DNA of 64,000 nucleotides from Prorocentrum cordatum (taxonomy: Eukaryota > Sar > Dinophyceae > Prorocentrales > Prorocentraceae): the NCBI GenBank assembly GCA_963575745.1, contig CAUYUJ010018037.1, forward strand, positions 785,310 to 849,309, given 5' to 3'. The notes beneath the pieces were generated by a model. It was not told the origin of the DNA. It saw nothing but the letters and a program-made list of their open reading frames with translations, and did no database searches. The position numbers and the translations under genes are program-made. Positions 50,842 through 62,216 of this stretch are shown here, piece by piece (the stretch's first letter is position 1; every line of letters starts with the position of its first letter).

Positions 50842-51723
50842 CAATCACCATCACCATCACCATCACTACCACCATCATCATCAGTATCACCACCATTGTC
50901 AGCATCATCATCTTCACTGTCATTGTCAGCATCACCATCATCATGATCATCATCATCATCATCATCATCATCATTATCATCATCATCATCATCATCTTCA
51001 TCGCCATCAGCAGCATCATCATCCCTACCACCACCATCATCATGACCAGCATCATCGTCGTCATCTAGTCTTATAATCCGCATGGTCTCTCCTCAGCTGC
51101 CCTCATCGTCAACCTCATCCTTACCATCATTAGCGGCATCACCACCTCCACCATGGTATTCCTCGTCCTCCTCGACCGATGACGACGTTCGATTCAAAGA
51201 GGAAGCAAGTTAATGAATTTAGACTTTTGGAGATCTGCGCGGATGTCTTAGAATGGCGTTGGACCCCTCTGGCGGCGCCTCCAGCGCCGCCCTTGACGCG
51301 CTGCGCGCGCTTGAGATGGGTTCCTGTGCTGAAAGTTTATGTCCGTGTAGTTTTTTCCCAAGCATCTTGTGGTGTTGGGTCCTCGTTTTGAATCATCATC
51401 GCCCCGCGTTTCCGCTCCTCCTCCTCTCCCTCCTGCTCTCCTGCTTACTCCTCTCTTGTCGTCGTCGTTGTCGTCGATGTCTTCGTCGTCGCTGCCGCTG
51501 TCGTCGTCGTCGTCGTCGTTGTCGTCGTCATCAGCAGCAGCAGCATCATTAGCGTCATTGGCATTATTGCTACCACCACCTCCATCATGTGCAGCAGCAC
51601 CATCGCCAGCATCCGTACCAGCATTAACATCATCATCACCATCATCATCATCATCATCATCATCCTCATCATCAGCAGCATCATCATCAGCATCAGCATC
51701 ATCATCACCATCCTTGCCATCAT

Positions 51724-51754
<31 letters not shown>

Positions 51755-54700
51755 AGCATCATCATCATCATCATCATTATCATCATTATCATCATCATTA
51801 TCATCAGTATCATCATCAGCATCATTATCAGCATCAGCATTATCGACCTCAGCCTCATCGGCATCTGCATCAGTACTCTCGCCATCGTCAGTCATATTTC
51901 GGCACACCCCACCCACGGTTCGAGGCCCCATTGGGAGGTGGTCCACCCAAGGCCCCGTGGACAGTTCGCATGGCGCCGCCGCGCCCATTTCGGCACACCC
52001 CTCACACTCCTTCGTGGCCCCCTGGGGAGTTCCACCGAAGTCCGCAGAAGTAAGGTTCGCGCGGCGCGCCCATTTCGGCACACCCCTCGCAGGTTTCGTG
52101 CCCCCACTGGGGGCTCCGCCGGAGGCCCCAGTTGGAGGGTTCGCGCAGCGCCACCGCACCCATTTCGGCACACCCCTCACTCGTCCCGTGGCCCCCCTCC
52201 TTCGGCGCACCCGCCTCGCGATGCTCGCAGTTGCATGTGGCTGGGTCCTTCGCCATGCTAACTTCGTGACCGCGGATTGGACCTCGAGAGGTGTCCTGAC
52301 ACAGGGTTTTGAGTGAGCTCTGGCCGGCGAAGGCGCCAGCGACAACGAGATCGACGAGTTTCCACTTCGAGGTGCTTGGAGGTGCTCTTGTCTCGCTTAT
52401 GCCGCGCGCCTCTGAGAGAGAGGACGCTCGTGGCCGAGCTTGGATTCGCCTCGGCACTCACATCGCACCCCCAGGCAGGTGTGGGGAGGAAGAGGGAGGA
52501 GGGAGGAGGAGGAGGAGGAGAAGGATGAGGAGGAGGAGGAGGAAGAGGGAGGAGGAGGAGGAGGAGGAGGAGGAGGAGGAGGAGGAGGAGGAGGAGGAAG
52601 AGGAGGAGGAAGAGGAGGAGGACGAGGAGGAGGAGGAGGAGGAGGACGAGGAGGAGGAGGAGGAGGAGGAAGAGGGGGGTGCAGACACTTCGGGGGAGAC
52701 GCCGGCGACAGTGGCGGCGACGACGATGGCGACGACCACCACCACCACGGCGGCACGCCGACGACGACGCCGACGGTGACGGCGGCCTCCGTGGCCGTCG
52801 AGGCCATCGACGTGCGCCGTCTCAAGCTGAGCCCCAACGCCGAGCGAGAGGAGAAGAAGCTGCGTCGGGAGGTGGAGATCCTGAAGGACCTGCCTCCGCA
52901 CCCCAACATCGTGCAGCTGGTGGACGCTCGGCAGGAGGGGGACTGGCTGCTGTTGGTGCTGGAGATGGTCGGCGGGGGTGATCTGCTGACGGCCCTGACG
53001 GGCCGCCTGAACCCGCGCTTCTCGGAGACCGAGGCGAGAGATGTCACAACCTCAACGCGCAATCTGCATGCTTTCGGCGTCACCCCAACACACTAATACA
53101 ATGTGTGTGTCGCCCCGTGAGGGACAACGCACCCCTGGAGAAATCTTATAGCATATGCGTCGTGATTGGCGCTTTGTGGCCACACCCCCAGGGAAACGAT
53201 ATAATACAAGATGGGTATACTGTATACTGTATACTATCTGTTCGGGTCGCACTCGCACCTCCAAAATTTATATTTTTGTACGGAGAAACCTTTAGATGCG
53301 GATAAGAGTGAGGGGGCGGTGGGGACGTCGCCGCCTCCGCCGCAGGCTCCGATTTTTTCGTTAAACCAATGTGGGTCGGTCGCGGGTGGGTCGCAAATGG
53401 GTCTCGGGTGGTTCGCGGGTGGGTCTCTGTTGGGTCGCGGGTGGGTCGCGGGTGTAGAGGGCATAAACTCTCCTTTCTAAAAAGAGACTAGACTCTACCC
53501 CCCCCTGGAGTTATCGCCCCCCCATTTCGGGTATGAAAACCACATGATTCTGACCACATGTCCATCCAAACTATGAAATCACAATGTCCCAGGCCAATCG
53601 GTATTCCCCCCTGAGGTTCCTTTCTGTAAAAAAACACTATGCGGTGACATTTGTTGTTCTAACATAGCACTTGTTCACGAATCCCTTGCAAAAAACGGAA
53701 CGAAGTGCACACGCGCGCGTCGTCGCGCGCGCATGCCGAAATCCTTCAAACATCTTCGGTGCCGAAAAGATTTCGCAATCGAGTTCCCCCAAAAAAGTAC
53801 AGAAACACAGGATTTCGTAACACTGGTTTGCTAAAAAAGCTTACGCGCGAGCTCTTGCGAAATCTTAAGGAAACCATTTGTTGTTCAATGTTTTCACAAC
53901 ATGCTACCAAACGGGCGTCGCGCGCGCATATCGAAATCTGTCGAACGCCCTTGCACGTGTGCCGTCGCGAGAATCCTCTGCAAAAAAACGGGACGACGTG
54001 CAGACGCACGCGTCGTCGGGCGCGTACGCCGAAATCCTTCAAAACCCATCGGTTTCGGAAGGATTTCAAAATCGTGCGTCCAAAAATTTCACAAAAACAA
54101 AAGGTTTCGCAGCACGGAGTTTCAACAAAAGCGTGTGCGCGCGCTCTTGCGGCGTCGTCGTCGTCGTCGTTGTCGCCGTCCTCCCTCCTCCCGCGTCGTC
54201 GTCGTTGTCGTCGCCTGCGTCGTCCTGTGGCTTTCTTCGTGTTCTTCGTCGTCGTCCTCTTTGGCGTCGTGGTCGTTTCCGTCGTCGTTGTCGCCGTGGT
54301 CGTCCTTCTCCTCTTCCCTCGTCGTCGTCGTCGTCGTCTGTCGTCGGCGTCTCGTCGTCGTCCCTCCCATTTCGTCGTCGTTGTCGTCGTCGTTGTCGTC
54401 GTCGTCTCGTCGTCGTCTTCCCTCCTCCCTCGTCGTTGTCGTCGTCGTCTCGTCGTCGTTGTCGTCGTCGGCGTCGCCGTCCTTTCTCCTTCTTCGTCGT
54501 TCGCGTCGTCGCCGTCCTCCCTCCTCCCTCGTTGTCGTCGTTGTCGTCGTTGTCGCCGTCGTCGTCCTCCCTCCTCCCTCGTCGTCGTCTTCGTTGGCGA
54601 CGTCGTCGTCGCCTTCGTCGTCGTCGTCGGCGTCGGCGTCGTCGTCTTCGTCGTCGTCGACGTCGGCGTCGTCGTCGTCGCCGCCGTCGGCGTCGTCGTC

Positions 54701-55210
54701 GTCGACCGTCTTGCTTCTCTGGCCTTTTTGGGGCGCTGTTGAGACGCCCCCGAGGGCTCCAAGACGACCCCGGAGCGATATCTGTGTTCGGTCCCGCATG
54801 GGTTTTGCAAACCAAGTTGCGGGTGGGTGGGTGGGATGATTGCGCGAGCAGTGGAGTTGACAGCTTCAAGTTCGGCAAGTGAAATCCACCCCATAAGAAT
54901 CACCCCGACAAGCGAAGCCGTTTAGTAAACGCACACAAGGAATGAATCGAATAGGGCAGGGCTGGTTAGTCAACGCCCATGGCCGTTTAGTAAACGTTAA
55001 TTGTCAGGTCCGGGTGGTTTTTCCTCCCTTGAGTGTCGGTCGCGGGGTGCGTCGCGGGTGGGTCGCGGGGTGGGTCGCGGGTGGGTCGCGGATGGGTCGC
55101 GGATGGGTCGCGGGGTGGGTCGCGGATGGGTCGCGGGGTGGGTCGCGGGGTGGGTCGCGGGTGGGTCGCGGGTGGGTCGCGGGGTGGGTCGCGGGTGGGA
55201 CGACGACGAC

Positions 55211-55247
<37 letters not shown>

Positions 55248-57439
55248 CATTTAAGACTGGGGACACTCCGTTCTCACCAGTGCCAGGGTTTTCATAGGAG
55301 GCGGGCAATACCCCCACTTTGTGGGGGGGCCGGTTCAAGCTCTACCAAATTTCCAAACGACTCTTCGCCACCACCCACACCCAGCTTCCCGCCCTATGAC
55401 GTTCGGACACTTCACTTCGTGGCATGCGGACGACCGTGGCTACTATTCAGGGCCCCGCGGCCGACGACGACGGCGTGCGCGCGCGAAGAAAAAACGAATG
55501 TGTCCCACATGGTATTATTTGACAGGGATGATGGCCCTGGCAGGCGCGCAACCTTTGTTGCAGAAGTTCGAAGCACGTGAAAAAGTTGCTCGCAAGAGCC
55601 CGTTTGACAGAAATGTTGAAAAAGTATTGGGTTTAAGAAATCCGCAAGAGCGCGCGGGGTGAATTTTTGAAACCCTTTTTTGAAAAACCATTGGGTTTTT
55701 CATGTTTTTATGTGAAAATCGCTACGAAGACTAAGGTTTTGGAAGGATTTCGTCTTGCGCGCGCGAATGTCCACTTTACCATTTTTTTTTTGCAAGGGGT
55801 TCTTGAAGTTTGGTTATGCTAGAACAAGAAATGTCCACTTTAGCTTTTTTTCTGCAAGGGAAAACGGGGGACAACAAAACAACCGGATCCGGACCAACCC
55901 GTTTTGCATGAGACTTCCTCACGAAAATGATGAAAATGAGGCTGCGGCCTAGGCGCGGCGGGGGGGGCGCGCACCAGGGGGCCCAACAATAATTATTCTT
56001 TAGAATTAATAATGTTCAACAACAACAACAACAACAACAGCAGCAGCAGCAGCAACAACAACAACGCAACAAACAGAATTCCCACCACGAGTTTCTTATT
56101 CAGCCACGCGCGCAGGGACAATGATTGACCATTCGGCCCCCCCACTCTTATATAGAGAGAGTAATAATATGTCTTTGTGCGTCCCATGCTATAGATTGTC
56201 CTGCCCCTCTTCCTCCTCCTCGTCCACACGACCCCTAAGACCCACCAGGGCTCCGATGGCAGGGGGGATTCCAGAGGCTCGCGGCGGCAGCGTGGTGGCT
56301 TCGGCCATCCTGGGCCTCGTGGCAACATTCCCTCGGCCATGGCGGGGAGGGTTGCGCGCCAGCAGCTGGCCCCGAGGGGTGGGGGGGCGCCGCCGCTGCG
56401 CGGTTGTGCACTGCCTGGAGCTCGCCCCCCCCTCCGTTCGGTTCCCCGTGGCGCCTGCCCGCCTGGGCTCTGGGGCGATGCGGTCAACCCGCACAGTGAG
56501 GATGGGCAATTTTCCCAAGGGCACCCTTGCAACCTTGCCTCCTCGGTCCAGCCGTGGCCACCTTCGTTGGCCGCGGCCCGCTCGAAACGCTTCTAAAACG
56601 GCCTTCCGAGGCCCTTGCATCCTCATCGTGCGTCCTTGTGGTACGGGTCGGCTGTACAGCAACTACCGGGCCCGCGAGCTCGTCCCGTGGAGTGGGCGGC
56701 CGTTGGCGGCGCATCGAGGCGGCGTAGACATCCTTTTCGTGCTGAAATGTCCAGATTGCGCGGTCGTCCTGCAGAGGCTGCGTTCGTGCTGCGCCAGCTG
56801 GCGAGCGGGCTCTCCTTCCTGCACTCCCGCGGCGTCATACACCGCGACCTCAAGCTGGAGAACGTCCTTGTCGCCAGCAGTGCACGGCAGCACGCCAACA
56901 CCCTGTACAGCGTGAAGATCACCGACTTTGGGCTCTCAAAGGTCAGGGTGTAGCTCCTGGGAGGTCAGATTCAGAATCGGCGCTGTAAGATTCGTGGTCG
57001 AAAGCCGACCCGATCCAGCATAGTCCAGCATACTCTGGCTCGCTCCCGCTTTGTCTGGCTTGATTATGTGCCTGATAAGCCTAGGCCAAATCTGGCCTAA
57101 TCTGTCTCAGTGGCTTTGACATCGGGCTGAATAACCTCGGTAGGTCTTTTAGACCTGCCTCCACCCCCCCTACCAAAGCTCAGGGCTGGCGATGAACTCC
57201 GCGCGTTCTCCGGTTCGCCCTGTCCTTCCTCCTCCTCCTTCTCCTCCTCCTCCTCCTCCTCCGCCGCCTCCTCCTCCTCCTCCTCGTCCTCCTTCATCGG
57301 TACTGTCGCTCCTCGTTTTCCTCCTCCTCCTCCTCCCTTCTCCTCCTCCTCCTCCTCCTCCACCTCCTCCTCCTCCTCCTCCTCCTCCTCCTCCTCCTCC
57401 TTAGTAGTAGGTAGTACAGGGACGACGATAACGACGACC

Positions 57440-57498
<59 letters not shown>

Positions 57499-60400
57499 AA
57501 CGGGGCGGCGGCGACGACGGCGGCGGCGTCGGAATAATCATTTGCTGAGTATTGTTGGGTGTCGGCAACCCTCAATTGGCACCCAGAGGAATGATCATAT
57601 GCCCATGATTGGCAGGGGTACTGCAGGCCTGTTGGGGCTAGCTTTTGATCGGTTTGGCGAGGACCTCCCCGGTGTTGTTTCCTCACCAAGGCCGTCGGCG
57701 CCGGCCGAAGCGAGGCCCGGTCGATGGTGGGGACCCACCCGTACATCGCGCCGGAGGTGCTGCAGAAGGCCCCCCACGACTTCAGCGCCGACCTGTGGGG
57801 CCTGGGCGTGCTGCTCTTCGTGCTGCTGGCGGGGCACTTCCCCTTCGGCCAGGTGCCGAAGGAGAAATAATTGCATACAGTGGGGGCGCGCAGCGAGAAA
57901 CCATATGCTTTGCGTCAGGGCCAAGGTATTCTGGGTTTCTTCGCTCCGCGCGCTGCGCGGTGACTTCCCGCAGCCGTTGCAGGAGCTGCTGCGTTCAGGG
58001 TGCTCCGGGTTTGTCCTCCCCCCCCCTTCCCTGGGCGCCCTGGTCTCTGTCTCCTCACGATGGTCCTGGTGGTCCCAGGAGAACAGCAGGATGGTTCCAA
58101 GACCCCCCCCCCTCGCACCGTCTCCTCGCACCGTCGCCCTCCCTCGTGCAGGAGCCAGGGCATGCGTGCCACTCGTTCTCGCCGTCGTGTCGACGCGCCG
58201 TCGTGGCCCCCCCTGGGCTCCATGCCTGCCCTGGCCTCCCTGGCCTCCCGAGGTCCCACTGCCCTGACCCTCCCTGGCCTTCCTCCCTGCCCCCCCCCCC
58301 AGGGCTTCGGGCTGCTTTCTTTTTTCGTCGTCGTGCCGTCGCGTCGTCGTGATTCTTGGTGTGCCTAGCGACTTTTGGGGTCGCGATGTGGTTATGTCAC
58401 CCGTGGCCTTGTGTGCTTGGGAAGAGAAAAGCAACTGTCGAAGGTCCGTGCGGATTTCCTGGATCGGCGCCGGACCCCCCCCCCGCCCTGCGCGCGCGGA
58501 GCGCGCTAGGGGACTCCAGCGCCGGTCCAAGAAATCAGTGCGGACTTTCGACAGTTTTATGCTCATTTCGCTCTCTGCTCCTCTCCCAGGTGGCCTCGTC
58601 CCAGCAGGAGCTCGACGACATCGTCGCGGGCGTCGACCTGAGCGAGGACCCGTCGGCGCGAGAAGCGGAAGCCGACGCCAGCCCCGGCCAGGCCCGCCCC
58701 GGGGCCCGGGGCCCGCGGGCCGCACGCCTTGCAGACGGGGTCCGCTCAGGAGGGCGCTGCCTGGATCGGTCCGGTGTCGGTGCGCAGCCCCTGAGATCCG
58801 ACTCTGCGAGACGACTTCGACGGTAGGGCCTCGCACGAGAATCTGTTTGGCTTGCCTATGGGCTCCCCTCCCCCCTCCTCCCCCCCCTTGCCTACCCGCG
58901 CGCCTACAGGCCCTCCATGCCTGCCGGCACTCTCCCGCTCAGTGCCTGCAGTCACGCCTGCAGGCCATCCCTGCCTGTAGGCACTCCCTCCTCCTCCTCC
59001 TCCTCCTCCTCCTCCTCCTCCTCCTCCTCCTCCTCCTCGTTTCCCTGCATACATGCGCGCCTACAGGCCTTCCACGCCTATGGGCGCCCTCCCCGCCTGC
59101 CTAGAGGCACGCCTTCAGGCCCTTCATGCTATCGAGAGGCACGCCTACAGGCCCTCCCCGTCTATAGGCATCCGCGTTCCCCAACGGCAGTGCCTATATA
59201 AGAGGGCCTATCTGGCTATGAGGGCCTTTCTGGCTATGAGGGCCCCAGGGCCTATATAAGTCGGAGGCATCCGCAGAAGGGAGGAGCGCCGTCACGCAGG
59301 AACCAGCCCAATGGGTCACAGTCCATGGTCCTGCCCCCTCCTCCTCCTCCTCCTCCCCTCTCCTGCCTGCTCCTTCTCCTCCTGACTGCTCCTTCTCCTG
59401 CCTTATCGTCCTGCCTCCTCCGCCTGCCTCCTCCTGCTTTTCCTTCTCCTTCTCCTCCTCCTCCTCCTCCTCCCCCTCCTCCCCCTCCTCATTCTCCTCC
59501 TCCTCCCATGCCTCATCCTTCTGCCTCATCCTCCTCCTTCTCCTTCTCCATCTTCTCCTCATCCTGCCCCCTCCTCGTCCAGCTTCCTCATCCTCCCTCC
59601 TCTTTGGGTCTCCTGTCTCGCCTCCCCCCCCCGTCTTGGAGCCTCTTGGGGCCTCCTGGGGCCTTCTGGGGCCTTCTGGGGCCTCCCATAACCTCCTGGT
59701 GCATTCCTCCTCCACGTTCTCCACCTTCTCCTCTCCTCCTCCTCCTCCTCCTCCTCCTCCTCCTTCTCCTCCCTGCTCCTCCTCCTCCTCCTCCTCCTCC
59801 TCCTCCTCTCCTCCTCCTCCTCCTCCTCCCCTCCCTCCTCCCCTCCTCCTCCTCCTCATCCTCCTCCTCCTCCTCCTCCTCCTCCTCTCCTCCTCCTCCT
59901 CCTCCTCCTCCTCCCCCCTCCTTCTCCTACTCCTGCCTCCTGCTCCTTCCTCGTCACCTGCTCCCTCTCCTACTTCTCATGCCTCCTCATGCCTCCTCTT
60001 CCTAGTCCACTGCTGTTCCTGCCCCCTCGTATTCCCTGCTTCTCTTCCTCATGCCTCCTCATCCTGCCTCCTCCTCTCTTCCTTCTGTTCCTCCTACTCC
60101 TCCTACCTCCTCCTGCGTCATCCTGTCTCCTCCTCCTGCCTCCTGAATCCCTGCCTCCTCCTTCTCCTCCTCCTCCTCCTCCTCCTTCTCCTCCTCCTCT
60201 TCCTACCCCCCTCTTCCTCTTCCTCCTGCTTTCTCCCCCTTTTGCCCCCCCTTCTACCCCTATTATCGTGTGCCTCTTCCTTCTCATCCTCATCCTCCAC
60301 CCGCCTCCTTCTCCTCTTCTTCCTGCATGGCCACACAATCATCAGCAGCAGTAACAGCACTATCACCATTACCATCACCACCACCGTAATGATAAGGCTG

Positions 60401-60723
60401 GTGTGTATAATAAGCTGCTGATGAGTATGGTGATCATGATGACGATCATCATCATTATCACCAACAGCAGCATCAACATCCTCAGCATACTCATCACCAC
60501 CACCACCATCACCACCACCATAAGCAACATAATCACCACCACCATCATCATCGCCATCCTTATCCTCAACCCCAACATCATCATCCTCAGCATACTCATC
60601 ACCAACACCATCACCATCATGAGTATTAGAAGCACCCTTCATCAGCATCGTCCGCATTCACCATCGATCAGCCATCACCGTCCATCTTTCTCAATTATTC
60701 ACGCGTCACCCTCCACCAATCAT

Positions 60724-60782
<59 letters not shown>

Positions 60783-60786
60783 GCAC

Positions 60787-60853
<67 letters not shown>

Positions 60854-62168
60854 TTCGTCACCACCATCATCATCATCATCAGCATCATCATCATCAGCAT
60901 CATCATCATCCTTGTCAGCATCAGCATCATCATCAGCTTAATCATCATCATCATCATCATCATCATCAGCATCAGCATCATCATCATCATCGTGATCATC
61001 ATCGTACTGCGTTGTGCTTGATCCTACCTCCTCCTCGTCCTCTTCCCTCCCCCCTCCTCCTGCCTCGTAGTCCTCCTCGTGCCTCCTCCTCCGCCTCCTT
61101 CTCCTCATCCTCCTCCTCCTCCTCCTCCTCCTCCTCCTCCTCCTCCTCCTCCTCCTCCCCCTCATTTTCCCCCTCCCCCTATTCTTGGTCCCCCCGTGCG
61201 CGGAGCAGGCCGTTCAGGCGAGTCAGTGCCGCTCGCCGATGAAGCCAGGGCAAGCCATTGATGGGATAAGTCGTATGCAGTTGGCTCCCAGGGAGAGGGA
61301 CTCCTGCTCGAACCTCCGTCGCGGTTCACTCACAGACCAGGCTCCCGCTCGAGACTTCCTGCCGACTTAGGTTGGCCTCGGATTGCCAATTTGAAGTGCG
61401 GACTCCACTGGAAGGGGGGCTCCTGCATGGGGCGTCCTCGCGATTCCCTCGCAGACGATGCTACCGCTTGGGACACCCTCATCGTTTAGGCATCAGGAGC
61501 CCACACGTGAGGATGGTTACAGGTTCGAGGACCGCCTCAGGTTATTAATGTGAAGCACAGGCCCCATAGGGAGGGCTCCCCCACTCAGGACTCCCTCGCG
61601 ATTCATTCACTAACGAGGCTCACGGTCGAGACATCCGCAATATTCAGACACCAGAAGCCCGAAAGTGATGACATGTTCAGGTTTGAGGCCGCCTCGGAGG
61701 ATTGATATGAAGTGCGGGCCCCATAGCTCCCCCCCCGATCGAGACGTCCCCGCGATTCACTCACAGACGAGGCTCCCACCCCAGAATTCCTCGATATACT
61801 AGCCCTCGGAGCCGCAAGTGGCGGCAGTTACAGGTTTGAGGCCGCCTGGGATTACTAGCATGAAGCGCGGGCCTCATATGGAGGGGCTCCCGCTCGAGAC
61901 GTCCTCGCGTTCACTCACAGACGAGGCTCACGCCCGAGACTTCCTCAATTTTCAGGCCTCAGGTGTGTGAGCGTTACTGAATGTGTGTGTGTGTTTGTGT
62001 TGGCAAGTGTGTAAGTGTGTTGGGTAATGATAACGGTGACGTTCATGATACGAGTGCCTTGTGTGAGGTTATGTGATGATGGTGACGATGATCATGATAA
62101 TGATGATGCTGCTGCTGGCGATGATCATGATGATGGTGCTGCTGCTGAAGATGATGCTGCTGCTGATA

Positions 62169-62216
<48 letters not shown>

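Noticed and set aside
49886-51083. His-rich, Ile-rich and Met/Asp-rich proteins
   Set aside because: These are readings of the (ATC)n microsatellite in kinase intron A-C. Only the 50217-50366 portion carries kinase sequence.
58647-58826. Extension of kinase exon F to a stop at 58826
   Set aside because: The extra residues are Ala/Gly/Arg-rich and unlike any kinase, while a GA donor at 58647 joins in phase to the expected C-lobe sequence in exon G.
59200-59260. TATATAA boxes as promoters
   Set aside because: CTATATAAG occurs twice, but inside a minisatellite within kinase intron F/G, and dinoflagellate genes generally lack TATA promoters.
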